DNA of 18,523 nucleotides from Roseburia sp. CAG:309 (GTDB taxonomy: Bacteria; Bacillota; Clostridia; Lachnospirales; Lachnospiraceae). Positions 7,549-15,925 of this stretch are shown piece by piece (the first letter of the stretch is position 1; each line of letters opens with the position of its first letter). The DNA lies in contig FR894044.1 of the NCBI GenBank assembly GCA_000434115.1, forward strand, positions 9,776 through 28,298, in the 5' to 3' direction. Below the pieces are notes generated by a model. That model searched no databases and had not been told where the DNA came from. It was given only the letters and a program-made list of their open reading frames with translations. A program made the translations under genes and the position numbers.

Positions 7549-7553
7549 GATTT

Positions 7554-7558
7554 CCTCC
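7554..7558 (-). promoter_or_regulatory. Ribosome-binding site deciding the cheA start
   Basis: GGAGG is 5 nt before ATG 7546-7548. An in-frame ATG at 7558-7560 overlaps it and has only a weak site upstream. Confidence 0.65.
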
Positions 7559-7584
7559 ATTCCGATGCCAATCCGCCAGAAGAT

Positions 7585-8703
7585 TTACTTCATTCTCCTG
7601 AACATCGCATCTGCAATCTGCTCTAAATCCAATATTTCATCGCTTAATCCGGCTTTTTCTATGGCAAACGGCATCCCATATACTACACAGGTCCGTTCAC
7701 TCTGCCCGATCGCATAAAGCTCTTTCTTCTCTTTCAATTGTTCCAATCCGTGTGTCGCATCATTCCCCATCCCGGTTAAAACCGTACACAGGATATTCTG
7801 GTAAGGGGTTTCAACAAGGGACTCCAAAAAGACATCCGCACAAGGTCTTAATCCATTCCGGACAGGTTCTTTTTTTACGGAGAACACCATTTTCCCTCTG
7901 CTGTCCTTTTCCATGCGGAGCTGATATCCACCTTTGGCAACGTATACCTTTCCTGCCTCTGCCTCCATACCATCTTCCGTTTCCAACACTTTACAGGCTG
8001 ACATTTCGTCCAGACGTTTTACTAAAGAAGCAGTAAACCCGGTCGGCATATGCTGTACAATAACAAGCGGACAAGGGAACGTTTTCGGCAGTTTCGGCAC
8101 GACCGACTGCAATGCCTTAGGTCCACCGGTTGAAGAGACAATAACGGCAAATTCACATGCCTGCGTCCGTTTTGTCTTCCCCTGCTCTGCTTTTTTTTCA
8201 ACCGGCGTGCTGTCCAGTATCACTTTTTTCTCTGCCTTTTTTTTCACAGACATACTGTTCGGTATCACTTTTTCCGCTTCCTGTCGTTCCACATGCTTTA
8301 GCGACTGAATCGCAAACGCACATTTCGCCTTTGTCAGTAACCGTTTTGGGAAATCATCTTCCTTTCCCATTCTCCGGCTTGGTTTTTTTACGAAATCATA
8401 AGCTCCCAGTTCCAGTGCGCGAATGGTTTCTTCCGTACTCTTACTTGCAATGGAACTTACGACCAATACAGGGATATGAATCTCATTATCATTTAAATAT
8501 TTCAAGAAGCCCAGACCATCCATCCTAGGCATATTAATATCTAACAAAATCAATTGATATTCTTTTCCCTGTTTTAACAATGCTACGGCATCAACCCCAT
8601 TTTCTGCGGTATCTGTCACACACATTTCGGAATCTGTATTTATTATATCAGACATGACCCTTCTCATAAGTGCAGAGTCATCAATTATTAAAATTTTTTT
8701 CAT
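7585..8703 (-). CDS. cheB: Chemotaxis response regulator protein-glutamate methylesterase CheB
   Basis: CheB removes methyl groups from chemoreceptors (and deamidates in some species) when phosphorylated by CheA. The 372 residues contain an N-terminal receiver domain (about 1-125) with the acidic pair D8-D9, phospho-acceptor D55 in LLDINMPRMDG and the conserved KP near 107-108. A linker (about 138-180) follows. The C-terminal methylesterase domain has the full triad: S191 in VSSTGGPKAL, H218 in VQHMPTGFT and D315 in TGMGNDATHG. The linker holds a direct 15-residue duplication (see 8186-8275). The start taken is ATG 8701-8703. The TTG one codon upstream is possible, as its spacing from AAAGGA is a little better, but ATG is the usual choice. 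It sits 7 nt after the PilZ gene and 36 nt before cheA. cheR is not in this window. Confidence 0.96.
   Translation of the reverse strand: MKKILIIDDSALMRRVMSDIINTDSEMCVTDTAENGVDAVALLKQGKEYQLILLDINMPRMDGLGFLKYLNDNEIHIPVLVVSSIASKSTEETIRALELGAYDFVKKPSRRMGKEDDFPKRLLTKAKCAFAIQSLKHVERQEAEKVIPNSMSVKKKAEKKVILDSTPVEKKAEQGKTKRTQACEFAVIVSSTGGPKALQSVVPKLPKTFPCPLVIVQHMPTGFTASLVKRLDEMSACKVLETEDGMEAEAGKVYVAKGGYQLRMEKDSRGKMVFSVKKEPVRNGLRPCADVFLESLVETPYQNILCTVLTGMGNDATHGLEQLKEKKELYAIGQSERTCVVYGMPFAIEKAGLSDEILDLEQIADAMFRRMK
8186..8275 (-). repeat. Tandem imperfect 45-bp repeat in the cheB linker
   Basis: Two adjacent 45-bp units (8186-8230 and 8231-8275) encode two related 15-residue stretches, KVIPNSMSVKKKAEK and KVILDSTPVEKKAEQ, in the CheB inter-domain linker. 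Each unit carries an 8-base poly-T run on the plus strand (8191-8198 and 8237-8244), read as poly-A in the gene. The period is a multiple of three, so copy-number change would keep the reading frame. Confidence 0.8.
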
Positions 8704-8710
8704 CAAACAT

Positions 8711-9457
8711 TTAGTCCTTTCTTATTCGACGTTTTTGTTCTTCGAAAATATATTTTATAATCTTTTCCTGTGTTTGTTTATCCATCGATTCAAATTGGCA
8801 TCTCGCCTCATATTGTTTGATTCCGCCGGTCAGGGTAATGGTCTCGATAACGGTAGCATTACAGACAATAAATTCAATCCCTGACAATGGCAGCTTGGCT
8901 TTCAGATGCGTATTTGGTACAAGTTCCTCCTCGCACTGAAACCGCATACCGCCTCCACTGATATCCGTCATTCTGGCATCATCCCAGTTTTGTCTCATGT
9001 CTTTCAGTTTCTTCTCATACGTTTGTCTTACCTCTTCATCCGGAAATGCTTTGGTCAGCAAAAGATCCTGAAGTGCTGTCTCTTCTTCGCTCACAACACG
9101 ATATTCAAACTCCAGCATACAGTCCAGACGGAAAAACTGTCTTCTTTGAAATTTGGTCAATTGCGATATCATCTGCATCTGCAATACAAATAACTTATTT
9201 TCCTGATACCGGCGCATTATCTTTGCCAGACACCGATACATACCTTTCGAAGTAAAAAAGCACAGTTCATACTCATCATTTACTTCAAGCGGAACTACTT
9301 TCCCCTCATAAATCGGCATCGATATTTTAAGAGTACGTATTCCGTCATAATCCAGCAGCTGGCTGACATATCGTGAATCTGACAATTTCGCACGGACAGC
9401 ACTCTTTTTGTGTACCAATTCAATCCGGTCCCCAATGGAAATAATATTTTTCTGCAT
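8711..9457 (-). CDS. YcgR-like flagellar PilZ-domain protein (cyclic di-GMP effector)
   Basis: YcgR-type proteins bind cyclic di-GMP through a C-terminal PilZ domain and slow or bias the flagellar motor. The N-terminal half (about 1-95) looks like the YcgR N-domain: beta-rich, starting IISIGDRIELVHKK and containing VNDEYELCFFT. The PilZ half carries both ligand motifs: RQFFR at 106-110 (the RxxxR motif) and DISGGG at 165-170 (the D/NxSxxG motif). Binding is therefore expected. A helical insertion (about 125-160) separates the two motifs by more residues than in many PilZ proteins. The chosen ATG (9455-9457) has GGAG (9464-9467) 6 nt upstream, giving 248 residues; the in-frame ATG at 9467-9469 overlaps that site and would give 252. 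It lies between flhG and cheB. Such placement is common in clostridial fla operons. It acts in the cytoplasm, probably at the motor. Confidence 0.88.
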   Translation of the reverse strand: MQKNIISIGDRIELVHKKSAVRAKLSDSRYVSQLLDYDGIRTLKISMPIYEGKVVPLEVNDEYELCFFTSKGMYRCLAKIMRRYQENKLFVLQMQMISQLTKFQRRQFFRLDCMLEFEYRVVSEEETALQDLLLTKAFPDEEVRQTYEKKLKDMRQNWDDARMTDISGGGMRFQCEEELVPNTHLKAKLPLSGIEFIVCNATVIETITLTGGIKQYEARCQFESMDKQTQEKIIKYIFEEQKRRIRKD

Positions 9458-9463
9458 AACAGT

Positions 9464-9467
9464 CTCC
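9464..9467 (-). promoter_or_regulatory. Ribosome-binding site deciding the PilZ gene start
   Basis: GGAG lies 6 nt before ATG 9455-9457; the upstream in-frame ATG 9467-9469 overlaps it. Confidence 0.6.
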
Positions 9468-9473
9468 ATTTCT

Positions 9474-10361
9474 TTATTTCATAAATCTCATTCGTATCAC
9501 ACTGGAAAACAATTTTACGATACCTACGTGTTCGGCTTCCTGCTCCATGGTATGCTCCAGTGTATTGGCAATCCGGTTTACCGCCCGTGCCGTATTGCAG
9601 GAAGCATCCAAAATACTGATCGGTGTCTGTTTCATGATTGCCTTCTGCATATTATGGTCGTAAGGAACAGAACCAAGATATTCTACTTCAATATCCAGAA
9701 ACTTAGCTACTACCATACCAAGTTTCTCAAACAATTCTCTTGCATCCCGGTTTCCATGAACCTGATTTGCAATCATCTTAACCACCGTTTTTTCTTTACG
9801 GTAGGTTGCTTTTTTGTTCAGTGTCTTCAGTAACGCATAGGCATCTGTGATCGAAGTCGGTTCCGGCGTAGCAACCAAAAGAACTTCCTCACTTGCTGCC
9901 ACAAATTCCAGCACGGTATCACTGATCCCGGCACCGGTATCTACGATAACAACATCCGCAAATTCGTCCAGTTCATTCAACTTTTGAATCAGTGTAATGA
10001 TCTGCTCTCTGGATAAATTTGCCAATTCCTGTATGCCGGACCCACCGGAAATAAACCCCACATTTTCCGGACCATATGTGATAATATCATTCAAGTTTTT
10101 CCCACGGTACATCATATCTGCCAGATTGTACCGCGGATGAAGTCCCAGCATGATCTCGATATTTGCCAGTCCAAAGTCCGCATCAAAAATAACAACCCGT
10201 TTTCCCATGCGGCTTAACTGAATCGCTAAGTTGACAGAAATGCTGGATTTTCCCACGCCTCCTTTTCCACTCGTTATAGTGATCACCTTAGCGACCGGCT
10301 TCTGAATCGGAGGGAGCTCCTGTTTCTTTATTATGTTTCTTAATCTTTCCGCCTGATCCAC
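9474..10361 (-). CDS. flhG: MinD-like ATPase FlhG (YlxH), regulator of flagellar number
   Basis: FlhG is a ParA/MinD-type ATPase that controls flagellar number and works with the GTPase FlhF. Its 295 residues begin with the family's activator motif DQAERLR (residues 2-8), which in other bacteria stimulates FlhF GTPase activity. Next is the deviant Walker A SGKGGVGKSS (31-40) with the signature lysine, then FDADFGLANIEIMLG (about 59-73) and Walker B-type DTGAG (141-145). The C-terminus ends in a short hydrophobic/basic helix (VIRMRFMK), the kind of membrane-targeting tail MinD-like proteins use. The start codon is GTG (10359-10361), sharing one base with the flhF stop codon. AGGAGG (10371-10376) is 9 nt upstream and fixes it. 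The overlap suggests translational coupling with flhF, whose partner it is. Confidence 0.95.
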   Translation of the reverse strand: MDQAERLRNIIKKQELPPIQKPVAKVITITSGKGGVGKSSISVNLAIQLSRMGKRVVIFDADFGLANIEIMLGLHPRYNLADMMYRGKNLNDIITYGPENVGFISGGSGIQELANLSREQIITLIQKLNELDEFADVVIVDTGAGISDTVLEFVAASEEVLLVATPEPTSITDAYALLKTLNKKATYRKEKTVVKMIANQVHGNRDARELFEKLGMVVAKFLDIEVEYLGSVPYDHNMQKAIMKQTPISILDASCNTARAVNRIANTLEHTMEQEAEHVGIVKLFSSVIRMRFMK

Positions 10362-11611
10362 TATAGCTTCCCTCCTAACAACTTCTTCGCGATCTTCTGT
10401 GCATCTACCTTTCCAATGTCATCCGGAACATTTTGTCCCCATGTTACGTAAGAAAGCGGGCGTTTGGTATACAAACGCATATTCAGCATAACTCCCGCGG
10501 AAGAAGTTTCATCTAATTTGGTAAATATAATACTGTAATCCGTCAATTCTTTATAAACATCGGCAATCTCTTTCAGGTCACGATATTTGGTTGCCGCATT
10601 TAAAACAAGATATACTTCTCTGCTGGTGATCGGAATCTGTTCCAGCAATTTCCGAATGTCCTTTAACTGCTCTTTATTGCGGTGGGAACATCCCGCAGTA
10701 TCGATCAGACAGATATCATAGTCACTCATTTCCTCCTGCATCTCTCCCAGTTCTTCCGGTGTATAGATCACCTTTAAAGGAACACTCAGGATATTGGCAT
10801 ACGTTTTCAACTGTTCCACTGCCGCAATCCGGTACGTATCCGCCGTCGCGAGAATCACTTTCTTATTCTTTTCCAGTTTTAACTTTGAAGCAATCTTGGC
10901 AATTGTCGTCGTTTTCCCCACTCCGGTAGAGCCAAGGAAAAATACATATTTGGTTTCTTTTTTATTTTCCTGCTTCTGATCGAGCGTGTATGGCTGACCC
11001 AGCATCAAAATGATCTTCTGGTACATCGCTGCCAGAATCTGATCCAATGCTGCATCCTTTGGCAGAGATTCCTCAATCTCTTTCATGATCGCATCAATCT
11101 GTTCTTCCTCAACCTCGCTCTGCTGCATCTGTTTCCGGATCAGATCCTTGCACGCACGCGCCTTATATTCTTCTTTGGAAATCTGCTCTTCTTTTTTTTC
11201 CTTTTTCTCCGGCTTTTCGGTGGAAGTTGTAGTTTCATTTTGTTCTACTTCTGTAGTGGTCTGAACATCCTCTTTCTCTGTCATCCGTTTTTCCAGCATT
11301 TTCTGAAGACTGTTCAATTTTTCTTCAATCGAATCGTTTTTCCCTGCTTCCGGGTTGTCATCCGCAACAATATCCGGGATAAACCGAGGTGTCTCCGGAG
11401 CCTCTTTTGCCGTATTTTTCTCCGCAGAGCGGTATTCTACATTTTCATCAATGGCCGCCGTCACCTCGACTTTTCCTTTCATAAAAAGTTTTGCCAGCCC
11501 TTTCGGTGATATTTTTTTAATATTCATCACTACGGCGTTGCTGCCAAGATCTTCTTTTGCCATTTCAATTGCCTGTGTCTCTGTCTTTGCCAAATATTTC
11601 TTAATAATCAT
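10361..11611 (-). CDS. flhF: SRP-type GTPase FlhF, flagellar placement
   Basis: FlhF is the third SRP-type GTPase beside Ffh and FtsY and recruits early flagellar parts to their site at the membrane. The 416 residues comprise an N-terminal basic B domain (about 1-145) with a long Glu/Lys/Thr-rich disordered stretch, an N domain (about 146-210) and the G domain (about 220-416). G motifs are intact: GSTGVGKTT (227-235), DTYRIAAVEQL (258-268), DTAGCSHR (304-311) and TKLDE (364-368). It overlaps flhA by 4 nt (ATGA) and flhG by 1 nt. The usual function is polar or defined-site placement together with FlhG. In this Gram-positive setting, the exact flagellar pattern cannot be told from sequence. Confidence 0.96.
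   Translation of the reverse strand: MIIKKYLAKTETQAIEMAKEDLGSNAVVMNIKKISPKGLAKLFMKGKVEVTAAIDENVEYRSAEKNTAKEAPETPRFIPDIVADDNPEAGKNDSIEEKLNSLQKMLEKRMTEKEDVQTTTEVEQNETTTSTEKPEKKEKKEEQISKEEYKARACKDLIRKQMQQSEVEEEQIDAIMKEIEESLPKDAALDQILAAMYQKIILMLGQPYTLDQKQENKKETKYVFFLGSTGVGKTTTIAKIASKLKLEKNKKVILATADTYRIAAVEQLKTYANILSVPLKVIYTPEELGEMQEEMSDYDICLIDTAGCSHRNKEQLKDIRKLLEQIPITSREVYLVLNAATKYRDLKEIADVYKELTDYSIIFTKLDETSSAGVMLNMRLYTKRPLSYVTWGQNVPDDIGKVDAQKIAKKLLGGKL
10371..10376 (-). promoter_or_regulatory. Ribosome-binding site for the flhG GTG start
   Basis: AGGAGG stands 9 nt before GTG 10359-10361, inside the last codons of flhF, and supports a non-ATG start so that the DQAERLR motif is at the N-terminus. 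Confidence 0.8.
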
Positions 11612-13644
11612 TCAACGGTCACCATCCCAACTGATTGAAGCTCTACATCGGAGTCAATCTCATTATATGATAATACTTGTAAAGTTTTAAACTGCTCCAT
11701 TGTCAGATGTTTAAAATACATACGGACGATTGGAGACGTTATGATAATCGGGGTATGTCCCAATTCTTCCAATTTGCTCGTCTGTTCTTGAAGCGATTCC
11801 ATGATCTTTGCGGAATATTCCGGATCCAGTGCCAGATACGCTCCCTGTTCCGTCTGTTTCACAGAATTCATGATCTCCTGCTCTACTTTTGGATCAAGAG
11901 TGATCACACTTGTCATGTCTTTATTTGCAAAATATTTATTGGAAATTGCACGCTTCAGGCTCTGTCTTACATATTCTGTCAAAATATCCGTATCATGTGT
12001 CGTCGGTGCATAATCTGCCAATGTCTCAAATATCGTAATAAGATCCCGGATGGAAATACCTTCCTGCAAAAGATTTTGCAGCACTTTCTGGATTTCTCCG
12101 ACACTGAGCATTTTCGGTACAAGTTCGCTAACAAGTGTCTCATTGGCATCTTTGACATTGTCGATCAGGTTCTGAACATCCTGTCTTGTAAGCAGTTCAT
12201 GGATATTCTGCGTGATCACTTCCATCAGATGTGTCGCAATGATCGATGGCGGATCCACAACGGTGTAGCCAAGGGATTCCGCACGTTCACGCTGTGCTTC
12301 CGTGATCCAGATCGCCGGCAGATGATACGACGGCTCAAAGGTTGGAATTCCGGTTAATTCTTCTTCGACGTAACCCGGATTCATCGCCATATAATGGTCA
12401 AATAAAATCTCGCCTTCGCTGACCGGAACGCCTTTTATCTTAATCACATACTGATTTGGATTCAGCTGAATATTGTCACGCAGTCGGATCATCGGCACTA
12501 CGCATCCAAGTTCCAGCGCGATCTGCCTTCGGATCATAACGACTCGGTCAAGCAGATCTCCTCCCTGATTGACATCCGCAAGTGGAATGATTCCATAACC
12601 AAACTCCAGTTCGATAGCATCCACTTTCAGGAGGGAAGTAACATTTTCCGGTCTTCGTATCTCCTCGGCACTCTCTTCTTCTTCGTCCACCTGCGCATCC
12701 GTTTCTTCCATTTCCAGTTCGTTTTTCATAATCCGCGCTGTCACGATAAATAGTATTCCATATCCGGAAAATATAATAATATTCATCGGCGTAAATACAC
12801 CCAGACCAATCAGGGCACACCCCGCGATCAACAGCACTTTCGGCGCGGAAAACAGCTGTTTTTGCAGAATTCCGCTGATATCTGCTTCTTTTGATCCTTT
12901 CGTAACCAAAACACCGGTTGCCAGTGAGATCATCAGGGATGGGATCTGGCTGGTAAGTCCATCACCGATCGTCAAGATCGAATAGGTCTGCAACGCAGCC
13001 GCAGCATCCATTCCATTCATCAATACGCCAATTGCCAAACCACCGACAAAGTTGATCACAGTAATCAAAAGACCTGCCGTGGCATCTCCTTTAACGTATT
13101 TGGTGGCACCATCCATAGAACCAAAGAACGCCGACTCTTCCTGAATCTTTTCACGTCTGATTTTTGCCTCTTCATCCGTGATCGCGCCGGTATTTAAGTC
13201 GGCATCGATCGCCATCTGTTTTCCCGGCATCGCATCCAGCGTAAATCGTGCTGTTACTTCCGATACACGCTCGGATCCTTTATTGATAACCATTAACTGA
13301 ACAATGATCAGAATAACAAATACGACAGCTCCTACGACCAGGTTACCGCCGCCTACGAAATTACCAAATGTATTTACGACATTTCCGGCTTCTCCATTTA
13401 ACAGGATATTACGGGTGGAGCTGACATTTAATGACAGACGGAATAACGTCGTAAGCAGCAAAAGGGTTGGAAACGATGACATATCCAGCGGCTCTTTTGC
13501 AAATAACGCATTGAAAAGGATCAGCATGGATATTCCAATGTTTGCGGTAAATAACACATCCAGTAAAACCAATGGAACCGGAATGATCAGACACAAAATA
13601 GGGATCAGGACAAAACATCCTAAAATAATATCCGTCTTTTTCAT
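11608..13644 (-). CDS. flhA: Flagellar type III export apparatus protein FlhA
   Basis: FlhA is the large export-gate protein; its cytoplasmic part forms a nine-membered ring that docks chaperone-substrate complexes and uses the proton motive force. The 678 residues start with a membrane half (about 1-310, seven to eight spans). This carries the FHIPEP signature around 47-79, with AKEPLDMSSFPTLLLLTTLF and RLSLNVSSTR. A short cytoplasmic loop rich in Asp/Arg/Glu between spans is present. The C-terminal cytoplasmic domain is about 330-678. Length is normal. The start is the second of two nearby ATGs. The first (13649-13651), 4 nt after GGAGG (13656-13660), opens an out-of-frame 80-codon shadow, while the FlhA ATG has 11 nt spacing. 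It follows flhB by 33 nt and overlaps flhF. Confidence 0.97.
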   Translation of the reverse strand: MKKTDIILGCFVLIPILCLIIPVPLVLLDVLFTANIGISMLILFNALFAKEPLDMSSFPTLLLLTTLFRLSLNVSSTRNILLNGEAGNVVNTFGNFVGGGNLVVGAVVFVILIIVQLMVINKGSERVSEVTARFTLDAMPGKQMAIDADLNTGAITDEEAKIRREKIQEESAFFGSMDGATKYVKGDATAGLLITVINFVGGLAIGVLMNGMDAAAALQTYSILTIGDGLTSQIPSLMISLATGVLVTKGSKEADISGILQKQLFSAPKVLLIAGCALIGLGVFTPMNIIIFSGYGILFIVTARIMKNELEMEETDAQVDEEEESAEEIRRPENVTSLLKVDAIELEFGYGIIPLADVNQGGDLLDRVVMIRRQIALELGCVVPMIRLRDNIQLNPNQYVIKIKGVPVSEGEILFDHYMAMNPGYVEEELTGIPTFEPSYHLPAIWITEAQRERAESLGYTVVDPPSIIATHLMEVITQNIHELLTRQDVQNLIDNVKDANETLVSELVPKMLSVGEIQKVLQNLLQEGISIRDLITIFETLADYAPTTHDTDILTEYVRQSLKRAISNKYFANKDMTSVITLDPKVEQEIMNSVKQTEQGAYLALDPEYSAKIMESLQEQTSKLEELGHTPIIITSPIVRMYFKHLTMEQFKTLQVLSYNEIDSDVELQSVGMVTVE

Positions 13645-13677
13645 TTGTCATTCCACCTCCTTGGTTTTAATTTTCTT

Positions 13678-14775
13678 TTATATTTTTCCTTGTATACTAT
13701 AAACATAAGCCAATACCTCTGCCACCATCTGATACAGTTCCGGTGGAATCTGGTTTCCTATTTCTACATTGTAATACAGCATTCGGGCAAGCGGTTTATT
13801 CTCTACAATCTCCACTTTATTTTCTGCTGCAATGTCTTTGATCCGCGCGGCAAGATAGTCTGCACCTTTTGCCAGAACAACCGGTGCCTCGCCAAGGTCT
13901 TTATCATATTTGATCGCTACCGCAAGATGTGTCGGGTTCGTAATGACTACATCCGCTTCCGGCACGCTCTGCATCATACGCGCTCTGGAAACTTCCTGCA
14001 TTTTGCTTCGAATACGGCTTTTGATCTGCGGATTTCCCTCTGTGTTTTTATATTCATCCTTTACTTCCTGCTTTGTCATTTTCATATCGTTTTTAAATTT
14101 TCTCCGCTGATAATAATAATCAACAGCAGCAAGAATCAAAAAGACGAAACTTATCTTAAAGCCAATATTAATGACTGTGTTTAACAATAATTGTAAAGCC
14201 GATGTCAGATCAAGGCTGTAAATATTGACAACCATTCCCCATTCATCGGATAACTCGTTGTAGATTACATAAAATAAAACGAGTAATTTGGCAATTGCTT
14301 TTACCAGATCAAAAATTTTATCCTTAGAAAACATCCTCTTCATACCGGAAATCGGACTAATCTTGGAAATTTTGGGCTGCAACGGTTTCAAGGTTGGCTG
14401 CCATTTGACCTGTGCCGCATTGACAATGACTACGACAACCAGCAATATTGCCATAACGGGTCCTGCCAACAAAAGGGTCTGCCTTCCACAATACACCATA
14501 AGATTCATGGAACGAGACACATTAAAATCCCCCGCATACTGCGGAATGGCTTCATATAAAAACCGAAATGTCTCGATCAGAGTACGATACAAAAAACCGC
14601 CAAATATACGGATCACAGCAAAAAAAATCAATAAAATCGCAGCGACACCAATATCCTGGCTTTTGGCAACCTGACCTTCTTTTCTGGCATCTTCCAATTT
14701 TTTCGGAGTGGCATCTTCTGTTTTTTCTCCGCCCTCTCCTTCTTTAGCAAAAAACTGGAGTTCATATTTTAACAT
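13678..14775 (-). CDS. flhB: Flagellar type III export switch protein FlhB
   Basis: FlhB switches the export machine from rod/hook to filament substrates after it cleaves itself. Its 365 residues have a Glu/Lys-rich N-terminus containing the family's EKTEDATPKKLEDARKEGQV, four membrane spans (about 35-205), then a charged linker and a cytoplasmic domain. The autocleavage motif NPTH is intact at N280-P281-T282-H283 in VVITNPTHLAVAIKYD, so cleavage between N and P is expected. The end is the typical PELYQMVAEVLAYVY block. GGAG 9-12 nt upstream supports the ATG. It lies 16 nt after fliR and before flhA, the standard clostridial order; fliR-flhB are separate here, not fused as in some Clostridium species. 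Confidence 0.97.
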   Translation of the reverse strand: MLKYELQFFAKEGEGGEKTEDATPKKLEDARKEGQVAKSQDIGVAAILLIFFAVIRIFGGFLYRTLIETFRFLYEAIPQYAGDFNVSRSMNLMVYCGRQTLLLAGPVMAILLVVVVIVNAAQVKWQPTLKPLQPKISKISPISGMKRMFSKDKIFDLVKAIAKLLVLFYVIYNELSDEWGMVVNIYSLDLTSALQLLLNTVINIGFKISFVFLILAAVDYYYQRRKFKNDMKMTKQEVKDEYKNTEGNPQIKSRIRSKMQEVSRARMMQSVPEADVVITNPTHLAVAIKYDKDLGEAPVVLAKGADYLAARIKDIAAENKVEIVENKPLARMLYYNVEIGNQIPPELYQMVAEVLAYVYSIQGKI

Positions 14776-14791
14776 AATTCATTCTCCATTC

Positions 14792-15565
14792 TTAAGTTGG
14801 AGTAAAAGAGTTATACAATTTTACAACAATGTCCTGCATTGTCTCAAATACAAAATTGGCGATCGTCGGTATGGTAGGTACGATGATCAGCAATATTACG
14901 ATACCGACCAGCACCTTGATCTGAATTCCGACAACAAACATGTTCATCTGTGGAATTGCCCTCGACAATACACCAAGCACAACATTGATCACAAGCATAC
15001 AGGCAAATACCGGGAGCACAATGCGGAAACCAACCAGGAAGAAGTTGACAATAAATTCTATAACTGTCTCCTGCAAATTTCCGTCAAACACGGCCTGTCC
15101 TACATTAAAATACGTAAACGTATCTAAAATTGCCTGCAATATTTTATAATGCATATTACTCACAAGCATCATCAGCATTACAAGATATACATATAAATTT
15201 CCACTAATAGAGACCTGAATATTGGTCAGCGGATCAAAGACACTTGCCATCGATAATCCCATTTCCATATCCATCAGCTGACCGGCAAAAGAGACAATAT
15301 ACGTACACATATTGCACATAAAACCAATGGTAAGTCCTACAATCATCTCTTTTAATACCAGCGTGGAAAAGCCAAAGATCCCTACATAATTTAATTCGAT
15401 GACCGGTACCGTCTGAATGGCCGCAAGCGACAACACCATGCCGATCGCCAGCCGGATTTTCATAGGAATCGTTTGATATCCAAATATCGGAGCACCGATC
15501 ACAAATGATGTGATCCGTATCAGAACCAAAAGGTAAAATTCTACATGTTCTACCGTAAAGCTCAT
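14792..15565 (-). CDS. fliR: Flagellar export apparatus protein FliR
   Basis: FliR joins FliP and FliQ in the helical export-gate core in the membrane. The 257 residues are mostly hydrophobic with about six spans. Recognisable family blocks are the N-terminal FYLLVLIRITSFVIGAPIFG, MKIRLAIGMVLSLA, LIVGLTIGF-like KEMIVGLTIGFMCN, the GQLMDMEMGLSMASVFDPL motif after span 3, and a C-terminal LGVLSRAIPQMNMFVVGIQI. The stop is followed by flhB 16 nt later. AGGAGGAGAG precedes the ATG. The length matches the family. Not fused to FlhB. Confidence 0.96.
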   Translation of the reverse strand: MSFTVEHVEFYLLVLIRITSFVIGAPIFGYQTIPMKIRLAIGMVLSLAAIQTVPVIELNYVGIFGFSTLVLKEMIVGLTIGFMCNMCTYIVSFAGQLMDMEMGLSMASVFDPLTNIQVSISGNLYVYLVMLMMLVSNMHYKILQAILDTFTYFNVGQAVFDGNLQETVIEFIVNFFLVGFRIVLPVFACMLVINVVLGVLSRAIPQMNMFVVGIQIKVLVGIVILLIIVPTIPTIANFVFETMQDIVVKLYNSFTPT

Positions 15566-15604
15566 AAGCTCTCCTCCTCAGTCACCGAACCCTTCTTACT
15601 GCTG

Positions 15605-15874
15605 TCATTTGACATACGTATAAAAATTTTCACATAACGTCGTAAAAAACTCGACACAACTTTGCATGATCCAGTTTCCCGTCAGCAAAAGGGTAATAAA
15701 TATTGCCAAAAGTTTTGGCACAAAGGTAAGCGTCTGCTCCTGTATCGAAGTTACCGTCTGAAAAATACTGATGATCAATCCGACGATCAGGGATACAAGC
15801 AGCAAAGGAAGCGAACATTTGATGATCGCCCAGATTGTCTGTGTTGAAACTTCAATCAGATCTGCTTCTGTCAT
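15605..15874 (-). CDS. fliQ: Flagellar export apparatus protein FliQ
   Basis: FliQ is a small helical-hairpin subunit, about four copies per export gate. The 89 residues form two membrane spans (about 17-38 and 53-75) separated by a loop with the family motif QTVTSIQEQTLTFVPK. Its N-terminus (ADLIEVSTQTIWAIIK) is also typical. It lies 51 nt after fliP and 39 nt before fliR. The ribosome-binding site is weaker than elsewhere (AGGTGAG), in keeping with coupling to fliP. Identity is secure despite its small size. Confidence 0.95.
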   Translation of the reverse strand: MTEADLIEVSTQTIWAIIKCSLPLLLVSLIVGLIISIFQTVTSIQEQTLTFVPKLLAIFITLLLTGNWIMQSCVEFFTTLCENFYTYVK

Positions 15875-15925
15875 GCTGTCTCACCTAACCTTTCTTCTGC
15901 ATTTTCTTCCAATCCCTCTGTGGTT

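Noticed and set aside
13409..13651. 80-codon frame starting at the first ATG after the flhA ribosome-binding site
   Set aside because: Its ATG is better spaced from GGAGG than one might like, but the frame is out of phase with FlhA and has no recognisable content. FlhA from 13644 has the conserved N-terminus.
15480..15492. CCGATATT on the minus strand near the start of fliR, another possible sigma-28 -10 element
   Set aside because: No matching -35 element is present at the right spacing, and it encodes the conserved GAPIFG residues of FliR.
15875..15925. Five-codon ATG...TAG frame between fliP and fliQ
   Set aside because: Too short to judge as a leader peptide, with no good ribosome-binding site of its own.
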